DNA of 64,000 nucleotides from positions 163,501 through 227,500 of the forward strand of contig JAODUO010000639.1 of NCBI GenBank assembly GCA_025642075.2. Reading direction: 5' to 3'. The translations under genes and the position numbers were made by a program. This DNA comes from Ridgeia piscesae. Lineage: Eukaryota; Annelida; Polychaeta; Sabellida; Siboglinidae. A model generated the notes under the pieces. That model ran no database searches and was not told the origin of the DNA. It saw nothing but the letters and a program-made list of their open reading frames with translations. Positions 1-12,093 of the stretch are shown here, in pieces; within the stretch, counting starts at the first letter, position 1, and every line of letters starts with the position of its first letter.

Positions 1-277
1 ATAACACAAACCTTCTGTCAGTCATGGTGTCTTAGAAATGTGAAAACACACAGGGAGAACTGGTTATATGCAAGCAACAAATAATTACATTTGCAAACGA
101 CACCACATGAAATATACACCACTACAATAAAACCATAGCACTAAGACAGCATCTTTTTCAGGCTAGAAACTCGCTCATGTACGACATGTGTTACATGTAA
201 AACACATCATGTGACACTTTTACAAACACTAAAATTTGAGTTCTAAATTAATTATGAAGTGCTTTAAAAACAGATGT

Positions 278-283
278 TTTTAT
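278..283 (-). terminator. Poly(A) signal AATAAA of the transporter gene
   Basis: AATAAA on the minus strand, 163 bases past the transporter stop codon at 446. The distance is normal for a short animal 3' UTR. No other feature is seen in 1-445. Confidence 0.5.
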
Positions 284-445
284 TGGAAAAGAAAATGATT
301 AATCTGACAGATGTTAGAGAATTATTAATTTATCAAAACTTAAAACAGGTTTGTCCAGTTGATCCGAAAACAGATCAAACTGTCTTTGATGAAACTAAAT
401 TTTCAATGCACAAGAACACCTTATCAAAATAACACGTGCTCATAT

Positions 446-3400
446 TCATTCATGAATTTGACCAGTGGCGACTTTCTGAGCTATGATGGCAAGTGTGAGG
501 ATGCTGGCAAAGATACTGACGCAGATGATGACAATGTCCTTGATGATGGTGATGTTGGGCAGCTCGTTCATCTTCAGTTTGAGATGCACCATGCAGGGCA
601 GGATGAAGGCGAGGAGGGTACAACCCACGGCTCCTGCACACAGTCAAACACTCTTACAACCTGACACCTCCAACTGAGCTCAGTTGAGAACATTACTCTG
701 TTTAGAAAACTGCTGAAGACATTTCTGTTTTTAAACTAATACTGCTAGAATATTTATCACCTATACATACAGCTATAATTTTTTCTCTTTCACATTATTT
801 TAATATCTACTCCAACACTGTTTACAATACTTTATTGAATGTACATCAACTCGGATTTTGTCCTATTCAGTTTTACTTTACAACTTGTAATTTATTTATT
901 TATTATTCCATTTAGCTCTCTTATGTATGATTTCAGTTTTAGGTTAACAAATGGGGCATTATCTCTGGATTTGATGGTGTTTATATACTATTTTATTATT
1001 ATTACCTCACTAACAAACTCTCTAGTTGTTTACAAAATTGCATCACATCTAAAAACAAAGTTCCATTCTTTACCATATGGTACATCATCACAGAATATTC
1101 CTGTATTGTACCACAAAAATAAAAAAGGGTGTTTAGTTATTTACCATACTGTACCCAATTGACGTATACTTTACCACGTAAAAGCAATGTTCTAAAAACA
1201 AATCTTAAAGAAACTTGAAAGCATTTTTAGAAATAATGTTACGTTGCTCATCTCTTGTGTATTTTAATTACTTAGTTTATTCGGACAATATCAACATGAC
1301 AGATTGTCTTTTCTGGTGGAAAATAAACAGGAACATACCTACAAACGAATTCAGATATGCAAAGTTGTCTCTGAGAACAATGGCAAACCCAGCAATTGAC
1401 AGTGTTATCAGTAGGCGCAACACATTTCGTTTCCACATTGGAACCTGAAAAAGAGGCAGATACATCTGTTAAAAGGTAACCATACAGACATGCTTTAATA
1501 CATTTCAAATATTTAATATACCGGGTACACCATAAAGGATAAACAGTTCGCATATAACTTATTTAGAGGAGCATTTGGGTAGCATTTAAAAATACTATCT
1601 AGAGAACTCCAAAGCAAAAGTAATAAACTAGTAAACAAGTGACTGGTAAGATGAATTACAAATTTGTTTACTTAAGTGTGTGATTAATTTTCAGTTGGTG
1701 CATTATCACAATTGTGGAGATTGGTTCGTTTTTTTGGTATATGCAACCTGAGTATAGAATTCCTGAACATATAAATCAAAACTGGCTACAAATGTTAGTT
1801 TACTGAGATATGGGCACAGATTCACTAAGATAAAGATCTCTTAAGGAATCATTATTAATTAAAATATTTCAATAAATTAAAGGAGCTTTTTCAAAACACA
1901 AACACCCATTGCCATATTACTGAGGACACTATTTACATGACACACCAATAACACTGTCCCAATGACACACCATGGTGTTGGCTGTTTTGGGGTATAACTG
2001 TTAAGGAGCAAAATTTTATGATGAAGATGAAATGGGCCCCTGCTTGTGCAACTGACAGTGGTCACAGTACCGTATCAGGGATGACAACTGCCACCTCCGA
2101 GTGACTCTCCTCAAAGCTGTCCTGGCGCTCGTACTGGCCGGACCCTGAAATTAGTAATGCTGGTGCCTCGTCTATCTCGTCATACTCAAGTCGTCCGCTG
2201 TCTCGTGGCCCACAAATTTTCCCTGAAATCCAACAAAATCTAGATTTAACCTGAATTAAGATCAACCAACTAAGATAATGCCCACTGCCATTGACAATAA
2301 ATCCAAACCAGGGACCTGTTTTATTTATTTTAGGTGCAATTATAGAGAGTATCATAGGTCTTACATAAAATGTACTTACAGAGCCATCTTAACAACGTAG
2401 CAGATATAGCAAATGCTACGAGTGCACGCCCCGTGAATTGACTCATTATTTTTTTTACAAGGGCATGTTATGGTCATTAGACCTACTGACTGCAAGTATA
2501 GACTAGAAGGTATTGCAAATGAAACCAAGTAGGCTCCTGCCAATGGATCACTGCTGTTACTCCATGACCTGGGTTTAGTTTAATGTTGTTTACAACAGTT
2601 ATTAGTATTGTTGGCAGGGCTACCATTGTTACTAAAATACATTTGACAGATTCTCTGCACAATTAAGTTTTGTTTATTTGTTGTTATTACACAAGCCGAT
2701 GGTCACACAGGAACATGTGTAATATGCTACTGTTTTGTCACGGGCCTCACATGCTACTGTTTTGTCACGGGCCTCACATGCTACTGTTTTGTCACGGGCC
2801 TCACAGCTGCTTAATCCACCAAACACTACTCACACATCTGTAGAAAAACAAACCAACTTCCCTAGTAGGGAAGTCTTCAAATAACTGAATGGACCTGATT
2901 ATATGTTTTTAGTTTTACACTCGTTAGATAATTACTTAGACTATGTTGGATGTTTGTAGTTAAGTTATTAATGTTATTATTTATTTAATATTACTTTAAC
3001 AATTATTATTAAATAATATATTTATGTATCTAAAATTGGTTTTACTCTTTTACATTACATCAGTGTATGTTGAATGTATATATTAAATTCCACTGTGCAT
3101 TTTCTTGTATTGTACAGCACCATAGAATATCATTGTATAAACATGGTGCTATATAAATCAATAAACATAAACATTTACAAACAAACAGTTACATTGCTGG
3201 TGACTGAAATTTTGACTAAAAATAATTACACTAAAACATCAGTAGAACCTCTGACAACTTCACACATGTAGTAGCCATTTTATAAGGCTGCTCTGGTTGC
3301 TAGGCAACGGGTCAGGATAAGGACATATGCAGCCATCATGCATACCTGGTGCGAAGAGATAGCTCTCGAAGATCTCAATGACAGGGTAGCACTGCAGGGG

Positions 3401-6400
3401 GTACGTGAAGAGGACCGAGATGATTAGGGTGGCATCGATGAAGATTGACAGGATGCTGTGTTGGGGGATGGAGAGCACGATCAGTTGCTGGACATTCTCG
3501 CCGTAGCGCAGGTAGCCAATGAGTCCGAAAGCACTGAGGATGATGCAGACGAGATAGACGCAGGCGTGTAGGAAGTACGGGAACATGTGACGGTTACCCT
3601 CCATGCTTGATTCAATCGGGATCAACTACAACATTCCAATAACAAGGTGACTCGTCTGAACGAACGAACGAACGAACGAACGAACGAACGAACGAACGAA
3701 CGAACGAACGACGAACGAACGAACGAACGAACGAACGAACGAACGAACGAACGAACGAACGAACGAACGAACGAACGAACGAACGAACGAACGAACGAAC
3801 GAACGAACGAACGAACGAACGAACGAACGAACGAACGAACGAACGAACGAACGAACGAACGAACGAACGAACGAACGAACGAACGAACGAACGAACGAAC
3901 GAACGAGGCGAGCGAGACGAAGCGACGCAACGACGAACGAACGAACGAACGAACGAACGAACGAACGAACGAACGAACGAACGAACGAACGAACGAACGA
4001 ACGAACGAACGAACGAACGAACGAACGAACGAACGAACGAACGAACGAACGAACGAACGAACGAACGAACGAACGAACGAACGAAACGAACGAAACGAAC
4101 GTTTTATTCAACAACAACAAACATACTCGCACAGTGTGGTGAGCTGCTGCTACTGAAAGGACAAGGCTGAAGTCACAGACTTACACATTGTCATATCTTT
4201 CTAAAACTAAAGACATAGAATATAATACAAATTTAAACTAAATAACAGAATTGTATATACAATGCAAGCACAAACTTGTTCAAGTAGTGTATCTGTTACT
4301 AATGGGACAGTGGCAATTCCTGTTAAAGCGTGACACCATGGTATACCCTTATAAATACGAAGACAGTAATAATGACCTTATGTCTTTTTAAGTGTGATAA
4401 ACTGAGTTATTTAAGTTGCTAAACCATTCCACATTTTTATACCTTTGACGATTAGTGACAGTGGTGTAAAACTTTTTTTTTTAACTTAAAACAGTTTGCA
4501 TTGTCTGATGCCATGCATATGTATAGAATCCCATAGATGCATTTGGTTCAAAGAATACTTGAACACGATCTTTCAAAGAGTTGGTTTTAAAGTACTTTGT
4601 CACCTAACTGTTTGGAAACCAGGTTCAGTGGTGCACTAACACAACAGTGTTAGTTAGTCTCGAAATAGATAAGCATATGCCACATTACAGGCAGACTCCA
4701 CACACTGTACCATTAACTGTGATGCCATACTACATCTGCGCCATCTGGGGAACAACTCTTCACCTATTTCTCATGGCCAACCAACAGCAAACAGTGAAAT
4801 CAGTTTAGCTGAAGTTAGTTTATTATTGTGATTACTAATTGCAGAATTGGAATAAAAACAACAGAAATAAAAAGAATTCTTAGAAATCAACATAAGTGTT
4901 TTGTACAATACAAGTAGGTTACATAATGACACTTCCAAGGACAACAACCAACCAACAACCCCTTGCAATATGCCAATGTACGAGTGTTAATCAATTTAAA
5001 GTTGCACTCAAGACACATCCTTTTACAGATTATTTTGACATTCGACGATCATAGTTAATTAGTCAGCTATCTATTTATTTTAATTTATTATTTTAATTAT
5101 TACATATTTATACAATTTGTAATACACTGTATAGTTGAGTGCTTATTTTTATTGTTTATATTATCAGGAATGACTGCATATCTTATCAAAATAGTATTGT
5201 ATTAACATTTATTTACTTATTATTATTATTTTAACTTTAATTAATTTTTATTATTATTATTGCAATAATCATTGTAAAGTGCCCCAGAACAATTATTTGG
5301 ATGGGGCGCTACATAAGAAATCAATTAGTATTATATTTAATAATTATTACAGAAACATCTGTCTAGGTAATCAGCACCCATGACCACTGCAGCATTAGTG
5401 GACTTCCAGCAGTGGAAATAGAATCTATATTTGCAATTGAGGCTTGCTGTTACTTTTGGTTCATCTATATGAGTTAACATGATTACCAAGCAAAGCCAAA
5501 ATCCAGAAGGTAAGTTTACAAGGACACCAACTGAAGCCTTATCTGTACTTGAACGATGTGTTATCTCCATGTTGTGTAACCTGCCCTACTGACACCTATC
5601 AGTTCTCTTTTGAAACATGTAATATTTATGCAGGTAGCATTTACCCAATCTATACATAGTTGCTCTGTTTGTGGATGAAGTGGTGAGATATGTGGAAGTG
5701 TAAATACCACTACCACGGCAGTGCAAATAATATTACAATTTTAGCAACACTTGCTATCTGTGCCTGCCTTCAGTGCAGAGGACTGGATTAGTGTAAGGTC
5801 TCTTCTAAAGGTCTCTCTAAAGGTCTCTCTAAAGGTCTCTCTAGTGATGCCTGTGTAGTGCTGTGTGGAAAAATGCATCAAACAAAATTAACAGGAAAAG
5901 TAACAGGATAAAGAAATGGGCAAAAGATAACATGTTATTTAATATTATCATTCAAAATGAAAATGTTATCAACCTTTTGTGTTAAATCAATATCTAGAAT
6001 AGCAAGACTTGAGTGGGAATTGCAACTGAAATTAAGAAAATGGTATTAAAAGTGGATAGATTTAATAAAATTAGAATTTATTAAATCAATCACAGTTGTG
6101 CGTGTTAAAAAGATAAGCTTGCACATATTGCTACAAAAAAGATGATGTTAACCACGGCCAACCTCACCCTTGACAACAGGGATGCTAAGACGAGAAAAAA
6201 ATGTGTAAGGTTTAGAAGATTGCAACAGTAAGGAATCGTTGTACGTACACATCCTATGCCTTCGTATGCACTCGTCAGCTGGCCAATAAACAGCGGCAGA
6301 GCTAGCACTTTGTACCACACGTAGTCGTGGCCTACGTGAAAACCTGAAACAATATAAAATAGCTGTTATTGTATATGTGTGTGCCACTGTGCATATGTAT

Positions 6401-8951
6401 ATCTGTACAATGCATAGATATAATAAATGTCTGTTATCTCCACACAAAACAGACATCCAAATGATGTTTGGATGAGTCTGACCCAGAGTCTCTAGATAAG
6501 GTTACGATGTAGACACAGCATTCATATGAAACAAGAATGAACTGCTAACTGTGGTCTGCCCTATGTTAACCAACGCATGCCCTCCACTTCTGTTGAATAC
6601 TAGATGTACATTATGTATGACATAAAAGTGGGTATTTTTTAAATGTGATGTGCCATACACTATTGGTATTAACAATAAAAAAAAAATTACAATAAAAATA
6701 TAGGAATACATGTATTATACGAAAATCCTATTTAGAAAATATTGGAAAACTACTAGACACCTCACTGTATAATAAATTGATTGATGACTCACCAACCAGG
6801 AGATAAATGAAAACAGCGCCAGCTCCAATGCTGAGGGCGGCAGCAGCAATCGCTGAGAACAGACTGATGGAGCGGAGGTTTCGAAGGAGGGATGTCAAGA
6901 TGAAGAACACAACAGGAAAGAGAACAATGTACTTGAGACTGGGGGCTGTGGTCACCATCACGAGTGGTGCTGTCGGCCGTGGTGTTGTCGTTGTGTTTGG
7001 ATGTGACGTTGTCGTTGGCACTGTCGTCGTAGTCGCTGGTTCCAGGGTGGCTGGGGACGTGTTGTTGTCAATGCTTGGTGCAAATGTTGACATGTTCGAG
7101 TAGCTGTCGAAATAGTAGTCATACGCTGCACCTGAGACTGGGGACATGGCATATTCGACGGCTGGAGAAACATCACGTAGCGAGCGACTGTGTGCGTGAT
7201 CCAGACTGTAGTAGTTCAACATTGGCACTCCGATCGCTGACTTCAAATTTGGCACACTTTGTTCGGCTTGGACATAATGCGTTGCATTGGACAACGGGAT
7301 AATCGCAGGTACCATAGGATATATCTCAAAGACAGCATTACCGATGAATATCAGGTAAGAGATACATGTCATGTACTGTGTAAACCAAACTGCTGCCTGT
7401 ATCAGATGGTAGCACCACGGACCAAATGTCAGGCGGCCGATGTCACCGTAGCCAATGTCTCGAGCGAGGCGAAGTCGTAAGGCCTCTTCCTCATCCTCTG
7501 ACATGTGATGATGTTTCCTTTGTTCCTCACAGAGGTTGTCGATGATGTACCCCTTGCATTTGATCAGCTGTTGTATGCAGTGGTCCGTGAGGGTGGCAAT
7601 GATGAAAACACCAACCAGACCAAACTACAACAAACATAGCAGTCGTTTAGCAAATCTGTTTGTGGACATGTACTGTCACTGCCGTGTGGTAACTTATCTT
7701 TGATACATGTATTGAAAAACTATTGGCATGCATACATTGTTAATAGTGAAGCACATTTGTATGTAGACTTTGTACAGTGTAGTCAGAAAACTTAGATATA
7801 TTTTGTAAGAATACTTACAGCCACACCACTGTTGTGGAATGCAAACGGAAGAGCTTGGTAGTTGGTGCCAATGAATGCTTTCAGTATGTTAATGAAGTCA
7901 CCAACATGGTTGTACAAATGGACCTTTTTCCTGCAAACAAACATGAAAGTACTGAATTTCAAGTTAATAAACTGCAACTGCCCTGTTTTATGTTTACTTT
8001 AAAAACAGATAATTGGTATTAATTAGTATTAAAAAACGACATGCACTAAATTTTATATTTTGGTTTGTAAGAGGTCTAACTAAAATATATTGTTATAAAA
8101 ACTATGTTATTGTGGATATTCTAATATATAGCTTGGTTCATGGTTGAACACTGATTGGAAGACATAGAATTAGAAATAAAAATGTGAACATGTTCCTTTT
8201 AAAAATAAGGCTTTCCATGTATAGTATACATTAGTAGTCCCTGTATAGAAATTAAGAGCCAAATGCTATATTTACCTTGTGTACTGGTTTTATAGTCTAG
8301 ATCATAAACATCAATGGGAACCATTTGTATATTAATTTTAAAATTATAAAACATTTAATTAAATTTCAATTAATTCCGGCTGGTGGATGGATATATGTAC
8401 ACCATTCCAAGCCAAACATTACTGACATTAACAAATATCTACAAAAAGAGGATGATAAACCAAGTGCATATACTAATTGGGAGGACTACTCGTACTTAGA
8501 TCTCACACCTCTAGGGCTACAAGTGCAGGGGCTAGTGGCACCCTTTACAGATACAGTGTAGTATCAAAGAGTAAGAATATTCAAACAGCTGGCTGATTAA
8601 CATCTACAAAAAATCATTAAATTACTTATTTATAATCAGACAATCTGAGGGCCAATGTTGGAAAAACAAGAAGTTTTCATTTTTCTTGTCACCACTAATA
8701 GTTTTGCCAGATCATGCTATTTAAATATGCCAATTTATGTATTACGAGATGACCCTCCCAACCACAGACTAATGGCAAGTAATGCCATCGCCTAGAGACT
8801 GCTGTTACAGGCTTAGTATTACATGACTTGATTAAACAAATAATTGTAATATAAATAAGTATTGGATTAATTGACTTAAATAATAATAATATACAAATGC
8901 TTACTTCTGGGAGGTGCCAGGCGCAAGAAGCGGCTTGTTTTCTTCTTCCAT
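446..8951 (-). CDS. SLC36-like (AAAP family) amino acid transporter, 8 exons, 603 aa
   Basis: Eight exons on the minus strand join in one frame: 8951-8905, 7930-7819, 7624-6793, 6343-6249, 3625-3346, 2222-2071, 1444-1339, 633-446 (1812 nt including the stop). Every junction has GT and AG and matching phases. The protein has a short charged N-terminus, then IGTNYQALPFAFHNSG, the first-helix signature of the amino acid/auxin permease fold, and DHCIQQLIKC like the HCM..V.C helix of proton-coupled amino acid transporters. EGIG followed by a polar linker and GYLRYGENVQQ matches the central SLC36 helices. VGCTLLAFILPC is the last conserved helix pair. Family members move small neutral amino acids, often with protons, at the plasma or lysosomal membrane; the substrate here is unknown. 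It is longer than usual SLC36 proteins (about 480 aa) because of an extracellular insert in exon 3. A TMEM104-type or SLC32-like assignment is less likely. The family call is firm, the subfamily is not. Confidence 0.9.
2724..2804. repeat. 27-bp tandem repeat, 3 copies, in a transporter intron
   Basis: Three identical copies, each starting ATGCTACTGTTTTG and ending GGGCCTCAC. Identity between copies implies recent duplication. The rest of intron 2223-3345 shows only AT-rich unique sequence. Confidence 0.9.
3657..4103. repeat. (CGAA)n tetranucleotide array, about 445 bp
   Basis: Almost perfect GAAC/CGAA repeats in two blocks (3657-3905 and 3930-4103), split by a GAGGCGAGCGAGACGAAGCG interruption, with one 1-base slip near 3710 and AAACG slips at the end. 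Reading frames through it (NERT and FVRS repeats) are artefacts. It lies in the transporter intron, 32 bases upstream (on the gene strand) of the 3625 splice acceptor. Confidence 0.97.
5793..5842. repeat. 12-bp tandem repeat, about 4 copies
   Basis: Units of TAAAGGTCTCTC in the large transporter intron 3626-6248. Apart from this and the (CGAA)n array, that intron shows only unique AT-rich DNA. Confidence 0.8.
6793..7624 (-). CDS. Transporter exon 3 with Thr/Asn-rich extracellular insert
   Basis: This 832-base exon starts after TTGTAG and ends at a GTGAGT donor. It encodes two helices, a cytoplasmic acidic loop (SEDEEEALRLRL), a helix pair around WFTQYMTCISYLIF, then about 115 residues (near 165-280 of the protein) rich in Thr, Ser, Pro and Asn with several NxS/T sites (NAT, NMS, NNT, NTT). 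A further helix (YIVLFPVVFFILTSLL) follows. The insert lies between two membrane helices, so it would be an outward-facing loop, probably glycosylated. Most SLC36 proteins have only a short loop here. Confidence 0.85.
8905..8951 (-). CDS. First coding exon of the SLC36-like transporter (47 bases)
   Basis: ATG at 8951 opens a 15-codon stretch (MEEENKPLLAPGTSQ, then two bases of a Lys codon) ending at a GTAAGC donor. It joins in phase to the 7930 exon, whose acceptor is TTTGCAG. The acidic start followed by a PLL motif is common at the N-termini of lysosomal membrane transporters, where xxxLL can act as a dileucine sorting signal. The localisation is inference. Confidence 0.8.
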
Positions 8952-10428
8952 TTTCGCATACACAAGTTCAGTCTTTGTGTTTATGTTATGTCCGGTTCAG
9001 TTGTAAATTTAGCTGCATAAGCCGCCTTATTTAGTGCCTTGCGTCGTGACGGTTTGTGTGGGCGGTCCCGGGCGCAACCCTGTCACCCCAATTTTAATTA
9101 TAAACAGGACTCACGTTGATCGTACACAATGATAAGCCCATTTGACAGTTTCCGATTGTGCGCACTTTCTCTGGTCGTTCAGAGTAATTGCCAAAATTAT
9201 AACACCCAAACTTCAGCGGCCCGAATAGCAGTATCCCCGGCCTAATAAATAACTATTGTTTTGGTCTTCGCTTGACTCACATCCGGAAGTTGACATTGAC
9301 ATTACCGCCGTCTCCCGGCTACAGCGGAAACTAGTAAGATCTATCACAGCTCAGTCGCGTTGATAACTCAGATAGCGCGTTTCAGCGATATAAGTACAGT
9401 AACATGCTTATTTGGCGAAGGGAATAAACAATACTTTAGGGAAAATAAATGAAACGTATTATGTGTTGATGTTACAAAACGAATACAAATATTATTTTCC
9501 AATAATTCTGTAATTTACAGCATGTTCACCAGAGGTCAGCATCCGCAGTGTTACTGAGCGATAAATAAGGTCAGTACAGCTACAGGTACTACGACAGGTG
9601 ACAATATGCATTGCACAGTACACATGCTCCACCGTTTCTTTATTGCGTGTATCGGAAAATATTGTATAAGTAATGAATTAGTTTAATTCATTATGTTTGT
9701 TAAACAAATTTGCGCATAGTGTGATATGAAGCAGGTAGTAGTGCAGACTGCAGACTCATACTTGTAGAGACTGTCTAGTCTATACTGAAACCTGTATAGC
9801 CTATAGGTTGGAGCCTGGGTGCACTTGCTGGATAGGTGCAATCTGGAGATAGCGTTGTATCTCGCTGCGTAATCCTTTGATACTAAGTCTATGGTTTCCG
9901 CGGATTGTGCACCCATCTGCAGGTTGCGGACGTCCAACAACTGCAGCGTGACATTTTCAAACAAAGATACTGCACGCATATAGCTCAGGGGCTTTGGCCT
10001 TGTAAATATAAAACACAAATTAATTAATTCCAAACCAATTGGACGTGGGTGGGTTGGTGAAGGGTCCATTTAAAAATGGAAAATTTAGTTTAGTACTCCG
10101 CAGTAAATAAAAAATGTAGACAAATTCTGCTCTATATAGGCCCTACATTTTAAACTGTGTCTGTGCACGTGTGTTTTTATATAATAAACTAGTTGCAAAT
10201 TGCTGACGCATAATATATTCTAACCAGTCTTATCAATAGAAAGAATTGTGGCCTTGTCTGTATATACCCCTGTAATTATTTTCGCAACTCCGTCATTATA
10301 ATATATGATTATCTGTATCGAGTTAATGTCGATTATATAATTCTTCATCTGTTTTCAGCGCCATGTAGTTTGTTTCTCCACTGACATGGATATGTTGCTG
10401 GGAGCGACGAGCACAACCCGTTGTTAAC
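8952..10428. promoter_or_regulatory. Divergent intergenic region between transporter and type II protein gene
   Basis: The two flanking genes point away from each other, so both promoters must lie here. Bases 8990-9380 contain more CpG than the surrounding introns (for example GTCCCGGGCGCAACCC near 9065 and TCTCCCGGCTACAGCGG near 9310) and are the likeliest transporter promoter. No clear TATA box was assigned. The 128-codon minus-strand ORF at 9683-10069 has no recognised similarity and is left uncalled. Confidence 0.4.
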
Positions 10429-11859
10429 ATGTATCTGGGAACAGCAAGGGGCTACCAAACGACCCGCAGATATTGCTTGGTGTTGTCCAAGATAGAGAAA
10501 CCCTTACAGAAACACAGATGGTGTGTTCTGGTCGTCTTCTCCGTAGCATTGATCTACGTCCTAGCCCGGCGTGACAACTACGCTGACCCTCCGATTGTCA
10601 CTGACGAGAGTGCGGCGACAGCTCGACCACGAGGCAAAGCACAAGGTGCGATGACCATCACCAGTCGACCAGTAATTAAACATGAAGGTGATTCTACGGA
10701 CACCGTTCGAGCAATTGGTGAATATGACAGAGAGAAGGCACCGGACATAATGGCAGCGCTATTGAAGGGTGCTGACGATTCAGTTGCCAGCGATACTCGG
10801 GTCCGACCCGGTGAACCTTCAACGCTCATACATCAAACTCCAGAAAAACTTCCCGCATTGAATGCAAAGCCAGACCAGAAGAGTGGTTTGCAATCGAGTT
10901 CTGCCTACAGGGTTATTGTCAATACCCCGTGTGTTGTCATATTAGCGGGGAATCAGTCCCATAAACGATACGCCGTGTTCTCAGCAAATTCGGACGACAA
11001 GGATTACACGTATGCCTTCCTGTTGCCGCTCACGACGATGTCCTGGCGACGCATCGGATACGGAAGTATCGTCTTAATCGTGGGCAGGCTGCAGGACTGG
11101 CGCGACGTGCCTCTCACGAACTACATCCTCGAGTGTACTCTTTCCCAGGGCGCCATCGTCGTGTTCTTGCAAGGCGCCGCGGCAGGCAACTCCGTTATGC
11201 TCAGTCAAACTAGCCGTCTTTTTGCAGCTGCACTTGTGCCGCTTAACGACACTTCGCAGACGGTTCTGGTGACATCAGACGCCGACATTTGGCCGGTGGA
11301 CGAACATCTATACACTATTGAATCAAACATTACGTCAGTCCGTAGTATCAACGCCTTCTGTTGCGGCGAGTTCCTACACAGAGGTCACACCTACCGTATG
11401 CTCCCGTTGACGAACATCGTCGCTACCGTCGCTACCTGGCGAATGTTGATTCGCCAGAAGGGGGCGCTGCCGTCGTGCCCGGACGACATCGTCGCCTACT
11501 TCGCGCGAGAGTTCGGCGAGCTGGCGAGACGTGGCGTGAGAAAGGGCGAGAACGAGGGATGGTTCATGGACCAGCACATGGCGAGCCTCTGGCTGGTCGA
11601 CTGGAAGCGCCAGCATGGCAACGAGTCGGTGCGCTACGTGAGGAGAGACATCGCGCGAGACCGCATCGACAGCAACCGCTGGTTCCCGTACGTGATACGC
11701 GACCTCAAGGACGCGCACGTGCTGCTCGTGACGCACACGGACGCCGTCTGGCGGCGAGTGAGGCCGCTGTTGAAGCTCCTCTACGGACTCACGTCGACAG
11801 AGTTTCTCTGGTGCGAACAGTATCGGGACGGCTTCCTACGCAGGTTCTCACCCATGTAA
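10429..11859 (+). CDS. Type II membrane protein, putative Golgi glycosyltransferase, single exon, 476 aa
   Basis: Intronless frame from ATG 10429 to TAA 11857. Residues 1-30 are basic and cytosolic, 31-46 (WCVLVVFSVALIYVLA) form one signal anchor, 47-155 are a polar stem, and the rest is a compact luminal domain. That domain has AFLLPLTTMSWRRIGYGS, a predicted strand plus hydrophobic turn, SDADIW at 283-288 resembling the DxD nucleotide-sugar/metal site of GT-A glycosyltransferases, then the double-Cys motif FCCGEF at 310-315 and a WFMDQHMASLW helix typical of 'WxxDQ' acceptor-side motifs. Topology and motifs suggest a Golgi transferase; the donor and acceptor are unknown. Bases become markedly GC-rich after 11,360. 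It resembles a family of uncharacterised proteins in marine invertebrates that I cannot name. Confidence 0.75.
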   Translation: MYLGTARGYQTTRRYCLVLSKIEKPLQKHRWCVLVVFSVALIYVLARRDNYADPPIVTDESAATARPRGKAQGAMTITSRPVIKHEGDSTDTVRAIGEYDREKAPDIMAALLKGADDSVASDTRVRPGEPSTLIHQTPEKLPALNAKPDQKSGLQSSSAYRVIVNTPCVVILAGNQSHKRYAVFSANSDDKDYTYAFLLPLTTMSWRRIGYGSIVLIVGRLQDWRDVPLTNYILECTLSQGAIVVFLQGAAAGNSVMLSQTSRLFAAALVPLNDTSQTVLVTSDADIWPVDEHLYTIESNITSVRSINAFCCGEFLHRGHTYRMLPLTNIVATVATWRMLIRQKGALPSCPDDIVAYFAREFGELARRGVRKGENEGWFMDQHMASLWLVDWKRQHGNESVRYVRRDIARDRIDSNRWFPYVIRDLKDAHVLLVTHTDAVWRRVRPLLKLLYGLTSTEFLWCEQYRDGFLRRFSPM

Positions 11860-12087
11860 CGTTTACGGGGCAGGAGGAACAGACGAGTCTGTTCTGACAG
11901 GTCTTCAAGTCTTACAAAAAAAATACTGCTGAAAGTTATATTTCACTATACTGCCGTTTGCAACGTCTTTGTATGTTAAATTAATGAATAAGTTAACAGA
12001 ATTAATATGTCAAAGAGAAAACATGCAAATTAATTGTACATTAAGTGTCCCTGTCCAGCAGTTTGTTATGTCACTGTTGGCTAAAAT

Positions 12088-12093
12088 AATAAA
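12088..12093 (+). terminator. Poly(A) signal AATAAA after the type II protein gene
   Basis: AATAAA 229 bases after the TAA, within AT-rich sequence. This gives a plausible short 3' UTR. Confidence 0.5.

Noticed and set aside
3622..4156. Long ORFs encoding NERT or FVRS repeats
   Set aside because: They are translations of the (CGAA)n array, open in several frames on both strands because the unit has no stop codons.
9683..10069. 128-codon minus-strand ORF
   Set aside because: No domain, splice or codon support; it ends in AT-rich sequence. Kept as unproven rather than annotated.
11361..11897. 178-codon ORF overlapping the type II membrane protein gene
   Set aside because: Arg/Ala-rich shadow of the GC-rich 3' half of the real frame.
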